Source: Charina bottae (Eukaryota > Chordata > Lepidosauria > Squamata > Charinaidae). Taken from it: DNA of 64,000 bases. A model generated the notes under the pieces. That model had not been told where the DNA came from. It searched no databases and worked only from the letters and a program-made list of their open reading frames with translations. The translations under genes were made by a program, and so were the position numbers. Location of the stretch: contig JALMGJ010000025.1 of NCBI GenBank assembly GCA_023362775.1, positions 10,789,001-10,853,000 of the forward strand, in the 5' to 3' direction. This document shows positions 1 to 11,192 of the stretch, piece after piece. The first letter of the stretch is position 1. Each line of letters begins with the position of its first letter.

Positions 1-129
1 CATGCCCCAAACAACCTACAATAGTCAATGAGAGCTGGGCAGATCCAGCCCCTGTCCTCATCATCACCAACAACATCAATGAGGAGTTGTGGATTGTTGA
101 TATGGAAGACCAGTTTAAGGCTAGAACAG
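1..129 (+). CDS. Candidate internal/terminal part of a host exon (unidentified gene)
   Basis: The frame whose codons start at positions 3, 6, 9 and so on is open from the window edge to position 129 and gives 42 residues, beginning CPKQPTIVNESWADP and ending QFKART. It is followed at 129|130 by CAG|GTAAAG, a good vertebrate splice donor. The exon would end after the first base of a codon (phase 1). The composition (Trp, Cys, varied hydrophobics) looks protein-like and no repeat resemblance was seen. I do not recognise the protein. The frame stays open to about 208 past the donor, so a chance ORF is possible. The matching acceptor and upstream exon lie outside the window, and no partner exon was found inside it. 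Confidence 0.3.
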
Positions 130-756
130 GTAAAGACAAATTTAGACTCCTCCATTCCAGGATGGGTTTGAGTTACAGGGCACGAGGGCAAAGCATCTTC
201 ACTTAGTAGGATGTAAGGGTGAGCCCTGTGGCTTGGATAAGACCTGGTTTACCAGATTGCAACAAAAGCCTTCAAATGAATATTTTAAAATTTTATATAT
301 GTTACCTTTCAAAACAAAAGATTTTGCTTAGAAAAAAGTGTGAAGTCACAGTCTAAAAACTTCAGCCAAAGACAACTGCTGAAATACAAGCGTGCAAATA
401 GTAAAAATAAAAAAGAATTCTTAGTAAAACAGAAGGAACAAAATTAATTAATAGGTTCCATTGCAGCATAATAGAGTTATTAAAATATTAAGATATTCAA
501 CAGCCTGAGAGAATAAAACTGTCTTTGCCTGGCACTAAAACTGTAATAAAATATATTTATTAATGGCCTGCTCAAGGGCAAACACCATTACTCAGCAAAG
601 GAAAGAACCCAGAGCAGGGCTTCTGAAGAGAGTTTCTGGAATGAATGAGATTCTGGCAAGAGGTCTTCCTTCAGATAAGGGTAGACTCAAGCTGTAGGTT
701 TGATTCTGTGGGTTAAACATCAGAAACAAACTGAGACTCAGTGAAGATGATGGTAA
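130..756. other. Unassigned AT-rich DNA
   Basis: If the preceding exon is real, this is the start of its intron. No coding, RNA or repeat structure recognised. Confidence 0.4.
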
Positions 757-873
757 GGTAAGGTAAGGTAAGGTAAGGTAAGGTAAGGTAAGGTAAGGTA
801 AGGTAAGGTAAGGTAAGGTAAGGTAAGGTAAGGTAAGGTAAGGTAAAGTAAAGTAAAGTAAAGTAAAGTAAAG
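757..873. repeat. Pentanucleotide microsatellite (AGGTA)n grading into (AAAGT)n
   Basis: About 90 bp of uninterrupted AGGTA units pass into about five AAAGT units immediately next to the 3' end of a minus-strand Sauria SINE. Intact copies of that SINE end in CCTTTACCTTT, so the array looks like an expansion of the SINE tail. Confidence 0.85.
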
Positions 874-1069
874 GTTTCCCCCGCACAGTCGTGTCCGACT
901 CTAGGGGCCGGTGCTCATCTCCGTTTCTTAGCCAAAGAGCCAGCGCTGTCCGAAGATGCTTCCGCGGTCATGTGGCCAGCATGACGCATGCAGAATGCTG
1001 TTACCATCCCACCGAAGTGGTACCTATTCATCTACTTGCATTTGCATGCTTTCGAATTGCTAGGTTGGC
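874..1069 (-). mobile_element. Sauria-type SINE, 5'-truncated
   Basis: On the complement this carries the conserved body and 3' part of the family, including the GAGTCGGACACGACT-like block that resembles the Bov-B 3' end. The tRNA-like head is missing: similarity stops at the CCAACCTAGCAATTCG block and is replaced by a short (TTACA)n tract at about 1070-1092. Family knowledge: Sauria SINEs are tRNA-derived, squamate-restricted and mobilised by Bov-B-type LINEs. Confidence 0.85.
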
Positions 1070-2987
1070 AATGATTACATTACATTACATTACAAGATGA
1101 TAACATGTTCATAAAACCCACTTCCAGTCCATAATTTTCCTGATACACACAAACACATATACACATGCATACATACAGAGAGAGAGATATATGTTGTTCT
1201 ATTAATTATATTCTATATTTTAAAAGAACGGCTATATGTGAATAAATTATATCTCTGTTTTCCAACAATTGCCAATGCCATTACATTTAAGAATGGACTT
1301 TTGAAAGAAGAATTTAGGAAGTGGGAGGTCCAAACTTGCACCCAGTGTAATTGTTAAAGATCAGGAACCCATTGGAAAAAGGAATTGGCAATTGTAAATC
1401 AGAATTACAACATAGTGAAATATTTTTAATATGTTTATCAAGTTATATAATTGCATAAACATTTAATTAGATTATTTTTCACTGTTTATTGTTTTCCTTT
1501 TTCCTGACAACAAAGTGTTGGATTAACCTATTTTCTTTTATTGTAAAGGCTGGTCAAAGACCGTAATAAAGATATTCATTCATTCAACATAGTGAAATAC
1601 ATAGGTGTTCAAACCTATGATGAGCTAAACTCTTAAAACCTGAGCCTGAGTAGATACCACTTGTATCAATAGGTGAAACTAAGTGGTAGAGTCAGGAGGA
1701 CAAAGTTGGTAACAGAGAAAGGACTGAGATTGGGGAAGCATGCCCTCTGCTGGGAAGTACAGCCTTTGGCCCAGGAAGTAGTTTCGTTCTTTGCTATTCA
1801 GCAAGTAGTTAGAGCGGGAGGCTGGATGTGGAAGTTGTTAGCTAATAAAGACATTCAGTATAAATGAACCTCTGACTCATTATTATTATTAGAGACTTTG
1901 AAACACCACTGAAGGCTTTATTTGAAAAATTGCCATGCTGTTATAAGACAATTTTTCTGGATATAAACAGGTTGGAGGGGAGTTAAACCTCTCCTTCCCA
2001 TGTACAACAGCTCACTGTGATCCTGCATGCTTACTCTGGAATAAATAAAAAATAGAAGGACAGCACAGATTTAAACTGCTTTCCTGAAAAGCTCCTCCCA
2101 TCTCATTCTTGGCTTTACATTGCCAAGGAGCTGTGATACGTCATTTTGGGGAGGGTGAAGATTCCTTGCTGAAGAAGCCCATCCTCTGCTACCTTTGCTC
2201 CTACTTTTAAGTAGTTGTACTATATTTACCATTGAAATGGTATGTATTATTGACCTTGTAGTCTCCCAAATAATCTTCTGAACAACATGTTGGACATGAT
2301 TCTGGGGACATGATTTCTATTTTTCTTCTATTTTGCAATTACAATAACCAGTCTTTGACCAGCAATAAAAATGTGGAAGCTATAGAATTAACAAGTATAA
2401 CATAAGAACAGTGTGGCTCTAAAAACCATAAAAAGAGTGATTATAGAGTTAAAAGATGGAGAGGTAAGAGCTGTGTGTCTGCTATAAAACCAGCACCTGT
2501 TTTTTTTAAAAAAAAAACAAAACGTAAAACTATAGGGTTAACCGAAATGAAAAATGTAATTAAAATTCAAGTGTTGAGTATAATATAGGGAGAGGATATA
2601 TTGTGGTCTCTAAAAGCTAAAGAATAAGCAACGGCAATAAAAACTATAAAACTAAAGGTTAGAACAACAGTTTAATTGGCATGAACTGTGTCAAGGCATG
2701 AGCTGTGTAAGAGAGGAAGCTGCTGTGCTACTCATTTGGAGCTGTAAGAGATAAAGCCATATGGGACCCTTACCTCCATCAGTTTGGCACTCTGTGTCCA
2801 TTATGTGCAGTTTAAGGAATGTACTGGGCTGCTCATAACCCAGGGAGAGTCGATGAGAGGATCCTCAACAGCTTTATTCAACACGTCTCTTCTTCCTCAG
2901 GGTGGCTCTTGGATTTCTTTGATCTGTGGGGGCCCAAAAGTCTTCTAGTGTTTCGTTGGTAAGGTTTGCTCCGGTGGCTATGGATCA
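1070..2987. other. Unassigned AT-rich DNA
   Basis: It contains a (TTACA)n tract, a possible LINE-like 3' tail near 1540-1590 (GGTCAAAGACCGTAATAAA followed by ATTC repeats) and A/T-rich sequence. ORFs here are short, unlike known proteins, and not supported. Confidence 0.4.
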
Positions 2988-3127
2988 TCCTCTACAGCAA
3001 TGTTTCTCAACCTCGGCAACTTGAAGATGTGTGGACTTCGACTCCCAGAATTCCGGCTGGGGAATTCTGGGAGTTGAAGCCCCCACATCTTCAAGTTGCT
3101 GAGGTTGAGAAACACTGCTGCAGAGGA
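2988..3127. mobile_element. Palindromic hAT-like MITE
   Basis: The two halves are near-perfect inverted repeats of about 44 bp. The left arm begins TCCTCTACAGCAATGTTTCT and the right arm ends with its complement. The inner sequence GTTTCTCAACCT and the CAG...CTG ends are typical of hAT terminal repeats. A clean 8-bp target-site duplication is not obvious because the flanks themselves extend the palindrome. No transposase is encoded. Confidence 0.6.
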
Positions 3128-3689
3128 AGAGCCTGGTACTGGTTCCTGAGCTCCACTGGTATCAGATGCCTTTTGCTTCTTTGGGGATGTTCCCACATGC
3201 TTCTACCTGTTTGCCTCTGCCAAATGGAGTTTTTCCTTTTCTCTGGTGTTTGTTTCACTTCTCTGGAGTGCTTCAGCTGTCCTGTCCAAATAAACCTCTC
3301 TCCTGATGCATTTCAGTGTAAAAACTCTCTCATCAACTCCCTTCCTTTTCACTCCCAACAAGGAAACAAACTTGCTTTTGGAGCAGGAGGACAAACATTG
3401 AACCCTTTGTTGCTTATGTTGTTTAAAAGTCCAGATTGCCTATGTACCCACCATGACATTTATAAAGAACTGAACAGGAATAGAGGAGATACTTCTATTT
3501 TGATGTTCTTCAAACTATTGGCCACATTTCAATTAAATCAGATGATTTTTTTCTGATCATTTTTCTTCTTCTGTTATTTGGCTCCATAATTTAGCCATAC
3601 TAACCAGCTCCCTAAGTAATCCCTCAAAATGTATTGTCAACTGCACTGAGTATAATTTTCCCTTTTTCTTTTAACATACTAATATTATT
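3128..3689. other. Unassigned DNA
   Basis: A plus-strand open frame crosses the MITE and this stretch (to 3556), but it starts inside the transposon and resembles nothing known. No other structure seen. Confidence 0.4.
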
Positions 3690-4300
3690 TTTGTTGGTTG
3701 TTGTGGGTTTTTTGGGCTGTGTGGCCGTGTTCTAGCAGTTTTGGTTCCTAATGTTTCTCCAGTAGCTGTGGCTGGCATCTTCAGAGGACAGGAGCACAGC
3801 TAGAAGATTCTCTCTGTGCCCAAGTGGAGTGTGTGTGTTCCTGCTGGTGTTTATAGCTGCTGAGAGGGTGTGTGTCTTCTGTGGGTCATTTACAAGAGAT
3901 TGGGAGAGGGTTCTTTGTGGTGATTAGGGGTTGTGGTGCTGTCGTGTGTGGGATTAGCACATCTATTGTGTGAGTTGTTTGTATATTTCTGTGGTTGAGT
4001 AGAGTTTGTTGACCTTTTGCAAGCTGTGTTTTTCAGGACTGGCAGCCAGGTTTTGCTGATCTTTAGGCTTTCTTCTTTTTTATTGAAATTGTGTTGGTGT
4101 TTATGTATTTCAATAGCTTCCCTGTATAGTCTAACATAGTGGCTGTTGGTGTTGCCCAGTATTTCTGTTTTCAAATAAGATTTGGTGACCAGTTTGTTTG
4201 AGAGCATGTTCAGCTATTGCAGATTTTTCAGGTTGCTGTAGTCTGCAGTGTCTTTCATGTTCTTTTATCCTGGTGTGGATAAAAGCACATCACACATAGC
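3690..4300 (-). mobile_element. Penelope-like element, 3' end with GIY-YIG endonuclease coding remnant
   Basis: The complement encodes fragments of the C-terminal GIY-YIG endonuclease region of Penelope-like retroelements: a RIKEHERHCRLQQPEKSA segment with the R/H pattern (about 4200-4260), then an EAIEIHKH..NFNKKEE..L..TWLPVL block (about 4030-4110). The two blocks are in different frames, so the copy is dead. Downstream is the non-coding terminus with the CCACAGCTACTGGAGAAACA and ACACGGCCACACAGCC blocks shared with the element at 36.3 kb, ending near CCCACAACAACC at about 3690. The reverse-transcriptase part is absent (5' truncated). Confidence 0.75.
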
Positions 4301-5121
4301 TTCCCGGTTATGATGAGTGATGTCAACATGAAAGAGGTAGCCCATCAGGTACAGTTTCTCAGCTGCTCCACCCAAAAACAAAACTTGATTGTGCAGAATG
4401 GCTTACATAAGAAATGGACCAATATCAAAATAATCTCAGCAGTCTCAAAGGTTGCATATGGCAATGATGCAGTGACCAGCAGACCACAGCCCAGATGGAA
4501 AATAAAAGGACCATTTGCTATGTCATGTTAGTGGCCATTTGCAGTGGCAAATTAAGGCTATTAGAACTGGATTGCAAAAATTCAGAACACTGCTAAACAA
4601 CAGCAGAAAAATAGAGAAATCTCCAACTTTTCCCTTCCATCCAAATATTTGCATCTAGTAGCCAACCAGATTTTTTGCAGTCTAGATCTGATAGGCCTGT
4701 TAGAATGTTATGAGTGAGGTGATTATATTCTAAGCTGAAAACAAAACATGTTTTCCATCTGGTGCACACATCTCAAATCTCTTCACTTTTAATGACTCAG
4801 TGCATCCACACTTATCATTTATGCTGTTCCTGTCCTGTGCTCATGTCAGCTTGACAGCTTAAGAAAATCCTTTCTGAAATGAGACATTTTTAACAACATC
4901 TCACAAGGCTTTTTGGTTTGGACTGTAGGCTAAGTTATCCTCCCATTTGGAAATTCCCCTGCTGCTGTGCCCTCCCATTTTTCTGTACCAGGAAAGCAAT
5001 GGCCAATCACTTCCCTTACTGTGACAGGATCTTCCTAAACCCACCCACCCACTCACTCACACATAGTATGTGTGTGTGAGTTAAATTTTTTTTGTCTGCA
5101 AGATTAAAGTATCAAAATGGA
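4301..5121. other. Unassigned DNA
   Basis: No gene or repeat family recognised. Short CA-rich sequence occurs around 5040-5080. Confidence 0.4.
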
Positions 5122-5535
5122 GATTTTTTGTTTATTCGTTCAGTCACTTCTGACTCTTTGTGACTTCATGGACCAGCCCACGCCAGAGCTTCCTGTCAGC
5201 TTTCGCCATCCCCAGCTCCCTCACGGTCGAGTCCGTCACCTCCAGAATATCATCCATCCATCTTGCCCTTGGTCGGCCCCTCTTCCTTTTGCCTTCCACT
5301 CTCCTCCCAAGAAGTAGACGTCTTCCGATTTCCTGGCTGCGGTCAGCGTCTGCAGTAATCTTTGCGCCTAGAAATAAAAAGTCTGTCACTGCCTCCACTT
5401 TTTCTCCCTCTATTTGCCAGTTATCAATGAAGCTGGTTGCCATAATCTTGGTTTTTTTGAGGTTTAACTGCAACCCAGCTTTTGCATTTTCTTCTTTCAC
5501 CTTCGTCATAAGGCTCCTCAACTCCTCACAAACAC
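5122..5535 (-). mobile_element. RTE-clade LINE fragment (not Bov-B proper) with internal deletion
   Basis: The complement encodes the C-terminal end of an RTE polyprotein. The block around GLQLNLKKTKIMATSFIDNW is joined directly after LLLGRR to VEGKRKRGRPRARWMDDILE and the terminal HEVTKS. Compared with the copies at 36.6 and 45.9 kb, roughly 400 nt of coding sequence between LLLGRR and VEGKRKRG are missing, while the frame is kept. The 3' end is at about 5122, near TTTATTCGTTCAGTC. Confidence 0.8.
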
Positions 5536-5589
5536 AGTTTTCCCCTTCTTTCAAGCGTGTACTCTGTACCTCCTTTTACCAGAACTAAA

Positions 5590-5690
5590 GAAGTAGCATA
5601 GCAGTTAAGATCTTTGATTAGCATACAGAAGGTTGCTGGCTTCAAACCCAGCACAAATGTTTTAAAAAATACAATTTCTCTGGAATAGGT
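5590..5690 (+). mobile_element. Old tRNA-derived SINE copy (unnamed family)
   Basis: The A-box-like TAGCATAGCAGTTAAG and B-box-like GGCTTCAAACCC are spaced as in a tRNA gene. Similarity to the inverted copy at 5909-6020 continues beyond the head (AAATGTTT...TTCTCTGGAATAGGTAG), which argues for a SINE rather than a tRNA pseudogene. Confidence 0.45.
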
Positions 5691-5908
5691 AGTTTTCCCC
5701 ACACAAACACACTTAAAAAAAAAGAGTTCATTTTTTTACCATTTTTCCAGTCAACAGAGATAGAAGGTTCATTCCCAACACTCAAATAGCCTAAACAAAT
5801 CTATGGGTTACCTGAGAGCTGGGGTGAAACCCTCTTGCCTCAGAGAACTGGAAAAAATTATGAAGTAGTAAAACTCTGGACTTATTTTTTTTAAAAAATT
5901 GGGAAGCT

Positions 5909-6020
5909 ACATACTCCAGAAAAACTGTAATAAAAAACTGAAAAATACATTTCTGCTGGGTTTCAAACCAACAATCTTCTCTATTCTAAGTTAACATTAT
6001 AACCACTCTGGTATTTTAGC
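5909..6020 (-). mobile_element. Old tRNA-derived SINE copy, same family as 5590-5690, inverted
   Basis: The complement shows GAGTGGTTATAATGTTAA, then GGTTTGAAACCCAGCAG, and the same downstream segment (TTTTTCTGGAGTATGTAG). Both copies are strongly diverged. Confidence 0.45.
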
Positions 6021-7608
6021 AGTGCTAAGTAAGGTTAGAGGAGGGACAGTAGCAATTAGAGTGCATAATAAGGATTGGATCAGTTAAAAATGTTGCTCTT
6101 CCTCTACAAAGTAGCCAGGGAACTGCTGAAATTAGCCTGCAGCAAACTCAAACACTCTAGATCAAATGGACAGGAGCACTGAAACCAATACAGGGTTGAA
6201 AAGAGTACTTTTGGAGTGTGGCAGAAAAATGCACATTAAGGTTACTTTAAGGGTGAGTGGAGTTATGATAGAGGATGATGTCCATTTCTGCCCTCTAGAA
6301 ACCGTTGCCAGCCATTTCTGATGATAGGGCATGAGATACGTTCAGAAAGCTTGAGAGAAAGAAGCTAAACACTCTTCTCTATCCCAAGCTGCTGTAGGTT
6401 TGGCATCAACAAAAATTCCTTCACCCCATTCCCACACAAAGGGAATTTTTTTTTTAAATTTTTTAAAAATGGTGCTTGGTTGGTGCTGCAGATATGAGAA
6501 ACTAAGAAAATATGAGTCAATTTCACCCTTGCTCATTATTTTATAGGATACTGAGGATAGTTGATGCAAAGCCATCAAGATTGCATTTCCCTTAGAAAAC
6601 ATGAAGGGTAAGGTGTTCCCCCTCCCCAGTGGGGATACTGAGTCACAGCATCATCAAAAAGCAAACAAACAAAATCAAGAACTACTTAAACTTCCCAGCG
6701 ACTTCAATTAAATCACCTCAAAATTTCAACATTGCCAATGTTGTGGAAACACAGAGATTCACAGCTGCTTTAAAGCTGTCACAGAACCTTGTGAGGAAGA
6801 GTTTCAAAATTTCCTAATCGTATTTGCAAATAATAGTAGAGAATATATTTAAATTAGCAGAATGAAGAATCAAAGTCCTCTCCCAAGGGACTGATTGAGG
6901 GATGGGATGGCAAACCCCAATCTCTTTCCCAAACCTTATCCCATCTCCATTTCCAAACTCCAGATTTTTTTTTCTTGAGGGGAAAAGACCTCCATTAAAC
7001 TTGGCGGGAGTCAGTAGGTGGAATCCAGTTTTCAATTTCTTCCTTTAAAGTCAGAGCCTTGTCTCAAATATTGGAGACAGAAGTCCAAATTATCCAGTGG
7101 CACCTGGGGAGCTAATCTTATTTTATTTTAATATTTTTACCAGTATTGGGGAATGACTTTTGGCACACGTTTCAAGGATGAACATGTCTTAGCAGCTGGG
7201 TGATTTTCTTTAAAGCATGTTTTAGTTTAAATACCATCTGAGCCATCCCTGCTTCGAAAAAAAATCTTATTGATTTTCACAATATATGGTAAATTAGAAA
7301 ATTGCTGTTAGGAGTGTATGACAAAATAGCAAATAACTTTACAGTTGAAGGAAGAGACTGATCCCTAGAAAATATTGCTTTGCTAACATCATCAACAGAT
7401 GAAAAATGGAACATGTATTTTGCTTACCTGTCAGTTAGGCCTTCTTGCTATTATTTGTTTTCATATCACTTGGCAATGCCCATGCTACCATTTGGCACAA
7501 TGAGATAAAGTACTCTGGACTATTATGGGGTTATGTACAGTTATGTGGCAGAAAGTAGTTTTTTAATAACTATATTTTTAATGGACATGTAAAAGCAATA
7601 TTATTTAG
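6021..7608. other. Unassigned DNA
   Basis: No supported gene or repeat. Several short ORFs exist but none resembles a protein. Confidence 0.4.
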
Positions 7609-7812
7609 ATTTTATTTTTTTATTTATATCCTGCCTTTTCTCCATGAGCTCAAAATGGCATCCATGGCATTCCAATTTTTCTTCACAACAAAACCCCTGT
7701 GAGGTGAGGTGATGAAAAGAGAGGCCTCTAGGCCAAAGATGCCCAGTGAGCTTCAATGGCTGAGAGTGGATTTGAACTCTTAATCCAACACATTAACTAC
7801 TATGCCACTTTA
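7609..7812 (-). mobile_element. tRNA-derived SINE (MIR/CORE-like squamate type), degenerate
   Basis: The complement begins with a tRNA-like head (GTGGCATAGTAGTTAATG; B box GAGTTCAAATCC). It continues through the CTCACTGGGCATCTTTGGCC and CCTCACAGGGGTTTTGTTG-type blocks and ends in a GGATATAAATAAA-like tail at about 7609-7635. Confidence 0.65.
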
Positions 7813-7842
7813 GATGATGGTGACGGTGATGGTGATGATGAT

Positions 7843-9187
7843 AGGCTGACAACATCAAGTACACTGAAGTCAATAAGAAGGTTTGTAGTAAATACATCAG
7901 AAGAGTGAAGAAGATCTTAAAGTCAAAACTCAGTGGCAGAAATACCATCAAGGCAATTAACACCTGGGCAATTCCATTCATTAGATATACAGCTGGAATA
8001 GTGGACTGGACTCAAGCTGAACTAGAAGCCCTGGATAGGAAGACCAGAAAAATAATGACAATGAATCATACCCTTCATCTACACAGCGATATTGACAGAC
8101 TCTGTTTACCAAGGAACATTGGGGGGGGGGGGCATGGAATGTTGCAAGTACACCAGACAGTTGAAGAAGAAAAAAGGGCATTGGAAGAATATCTGAAGGA
8201 CAGTGAAGAAGATGCACCGAAGCTAGTACACCATGAAGGATTACTGAATACCAAAGAAACCAAACTAGCCTATAAGAAAGACCAAATGAAGAATAGAAAA
8301 GAGATATGGCAAGGCAAAGTATTACATGGCCATTACATAAAAAAACCAAGCTAGCAGGCAAAGTAGATAACAAGAAGACCTGGCAATGGCTAAGAGCAGA
8401 AAAGTTGAAAAAAGAGACATAAGGGCTAATTCTGGATGCACAAGACCAAGCCTTAAGAACAAATGCATATAAAGCCAGAATTGAGAAGACAGCAACAGAC
8501 AGCAAATGCCGTCTCTGCAAAGAAGCTGAAGAAACAGTGGACCACCTAGTTAGTTGCTGCAAGAAGATCACACAGACTGATGACAAACAACGGCATGACA
8601 AAGTAGCAACAATGGTGCATTGGAATATCTGCAAGAAATACCACTAGCCTGCAAGCAAGAACTGGTGGGACCACAAAATAGGCAAAGTAATAGAAAATGA
8701 AGAAGCCAAAGTTTTCTGGGACTTTAGAATTCAAACAGACAAGTATCTGCCACACAACACCCCAGACTTAACAATTGTTGACAAGAAAGACAAAAAAAAT
8801 TCTAGATAGTTGACACTGCAATACCTGGAGACAGCAGAACAGAAGAGAAAGAACTGGAGAAAATCACAAAATATAAAGACCTGCAAATAGAAGTAGAATG
8901 ACTGTGGTAAAAGAAAGCAAAGATAGTACCAATAGTAATAGGCGCATTGGGTGCAATTCCAAAACATCTGGAGCACCACTTGAACACCACCGGCATTGAC
9001 AGAATCACCATCAATCAATTGCAAAAGGCAGCTTTACTTGGAACAGATTACATCCTGCAATGATACTTTTAATATTATTAAACAACATCTGCCTATCCCA
9101 GGTCCTTGGAAAGGACTCGATAGGTGGACAAAAATGCCAAATCCAGTCAAAACATCTGGCTGACTGTCAATCAACCATAATAACCTT
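7843..9187 (+). mobile_element. R4-type (RLE) LINE, 3' half
   Basis: The plus strand encodes the C-terminal part of an R4-clade non-LTR retrotransposon. In order, it has an INTWAIPFIRYTAGIVDWTQ block after the reverse transcriptase (about 7950-8020), a zinc-binding CRLCKEAEETVDHLVSC motif (C-x2-C-x8-H-x3/4-C, 8507-8557), and the restriction-like endonuclease region with a TPDLTIVDKKDK segment (about 8760-8800). Conserved tail blocks follow: VIGALGAIP and LQKAALLGT (about 8935-9045). Frameshifts and stops (for example after 8354 and near 8900) make it a pseudogene. The reverse transcriptase is missing (5' truncation). A short (GATGGT)n tract lies just upstream. Confidence 0.8.
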
Positions 9188-10548
9188 AAGTTTGTTTTCA
9201 GCTCTTGAGCTGAGTGAGCCCAAAAAGTAGTGGCAAGGGTTTAATTCAGTCATCCCCACCTTCTACCATTAAGAAAAGTCCATATGGGGTTAAGTTTAGC
9301 TTAGTTAATCAAGAAAAAGCAGTCAGCTGTATGGCTTCAGTGAAATTTCCTTCCACACATGGTATGAGACAGACTACTTGACCAGTTTCCAAAGATGATT
9401 CACAAATAATGTCATTTTCACATTGGAACGATGGGCTATAAATCCATTCCTGGTCCTTCTCCTTTCTGAAGAATAGGCCTGCTCCCTTGCTGCAATGGAA
9501 AAATAAATCAACTGATCAAGACAAGAGTGGCTTCAAAGAGCTTGCTTTATTTTTGTTTATAAGCAGTCATATCACTGTTTGTATGTTCTGTCTTTTGAAT
9601 ACTCTTAACATCCCTAATTATACCAACATGAATACATCATACAAAAGCCCTGCCTTCAGTGTGGCTTTTCCATCATCGTATCTGTACCTCCATTTTTTAA
9701 AGAACCCAGTCTTAATAAACTGAGTTAGGTTTTCCTCTGTAAGTTTCAGGGGGGGGGGGGATTAGATGCTCAGACTTGTTACAAGTGAAACAGAAAATGT
9801 ATTGGAAGACAGCAACTTTGGGCATGATCCAGCAGGAACTCAGGGACAGGAGCTGTGCAAGAGCACCACCATGTGCAGAAGAATTACCTGATAGATTATG
9901 ATATCACATCTGTTTCCTTCAATAGAAACATTAGGAGAAGGTATGCAAAGTGAAGTGGAAATTTAAACTGTCAAGCAAGCTTCTGAAGGCAGTCTCTGGA
10001 GTAAAAAGATGAATGATGCCTCCCTGTCTACATGTCTTTGCTGCAGAGTAACTATCAAAGTAAGCATTAGTTTTCTTTGGGGGAATTTATCCAAATCTCA
10101 CTTCAATATCATGCTTAAATGTTCAAGTGAATCTTCTCTTTCTTTTTCTCATGATACCATATTACTGATGAGTCTTGGCAGTGACAAATGACAAACCGTG
10201 TCTTCCCCTCTCAGCAGTTCTAATTTGCATTCCACTATCACCGTATCTCTCTCATTGGGATGGGGGAAAAAAAGTAAAATTAAAAAAGCAGACATTCTGA
10301 AAAGAACATTAAAGCCCCCAAAACTGCAGGAGGTCAGCAGTTCTCTATTCTACAAGGTATTAGTCTACTGTACAGAGGCTGCACTGAGAAATAAGAAAGT
10401 TGAGTTTACAGATGTCTGGAAAATTATGGAAACTTATCTTAAAACTTTTTTAAAGATATTATACAAATGAATGGAGAGGTTCTTTAAAACCAAAAATGTT
10501 CAAGTGGTTCAAAACAGTTTGGCAAATATTATTTATTAGACCACTTAC
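9188..10548. other. Unassigned DNA
   Basis: The sequence includes a G10 homopolymer at about 9751. No supported gene or repeat. Confidence 0.4.
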
Positions 10549-10560
10549 ATACTTTAGTTA

Positions 10561-10903
10561 GAAGGGGTGTGATGGCTCAGCGGGTAAGACGCCAGGCTTC
10601 TCAATCGGAAGATCGCAAGTTCGGAGGTTCAAATCCCTAGCCCCGCGTGACAGAGTGAGCTCCCGCACTCGCCCCAGCTCTTGCCAACCTAGCAATTCGA
10701 AAGCATGCAAATGCAAGTAGATGAATAGGTACCACTTCGGTGGGATGGTAACAGCGTTCCGCGTGCGTCATGCCGGCCACATGACCGTGGAAGTGTCTTC
10801 GGACAACACTGGCTCCTCAGCTAACAAACGGAGATGAGCACTGGCCCCTAGAGTCAGACACGACTGCACAAATGTGCGGGGGGAACCTTTACCTTTACTT
10901 TTT
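10561..10903 (+). mobile_element. Sauria-type SINE, full length
   Basis: This is a complete copy: tRNA-like head with A box TGGCTCAGCGGG and B box GGTTCAAATCC, central body, Bov-B-like block (GAGTCAGACACGACTG) and tail CCTTTACCTTTACTTT. A perfect 12-bp TSD, ATACTTTAGTTA, flanks it at 10549-10560 and 10904-10915, showing LINE-mediated insertion with little later change. Confidence 0.95.
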
Positions 10904-11039
10904 ATACTTTAGTTAAACAGCATATACTTGGTAGGTGCATCCTTCCCCAGAAGGAAAACAGCATCAATGTTTGATCAGAATGTCACTATTTTGCTTGTTA
11001 CCAGCAAGGTTTTATATAACATGCTAAGCCAGTTGAATT

Positions 11040-11192
11040 AGTTATTCCAGAGAAGTGGTGGGCCCTTTTGGATGCATCCATGAATAGGCCAGCCAGCCAT
11101 CTGTCTGGGATGTTTAAATTTGGATTCCTGAAGTGACCAGTGGATTGGACTCAGTGCCTAGGTGGCCCCTTCCAACGCTATAGTTCTATCAA
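11040..11192 (+). mobile_element. CR1-like LINE 3' terminus
   Basis: The CATCTGTCTGGGATG block, the GGATTGGACT segment, and the end CCCCTTCCAACGCTATAGTTC TATC match the typical CR1 3' tail (CCTTCCAACTCTATGATTCTA type). Only the non-coding end is present. Confidence 0.65.

Noticed and set aside
2966..3556. 196-codon plus-strand frame
   Set aside because: Starts within the palindromic MITE and shows no known domain; chance frame.
5117..5588. Plus-strand 142-codon frame over the RTE fragment
   Set aside because: Antisense shadow of RTE coding sequence.
7981..9024. Long antisense frames (up to 217 codons) opposite the R4 element
   Set aside because: Shadows of the sense-strand LINE coding; no domain recognised.
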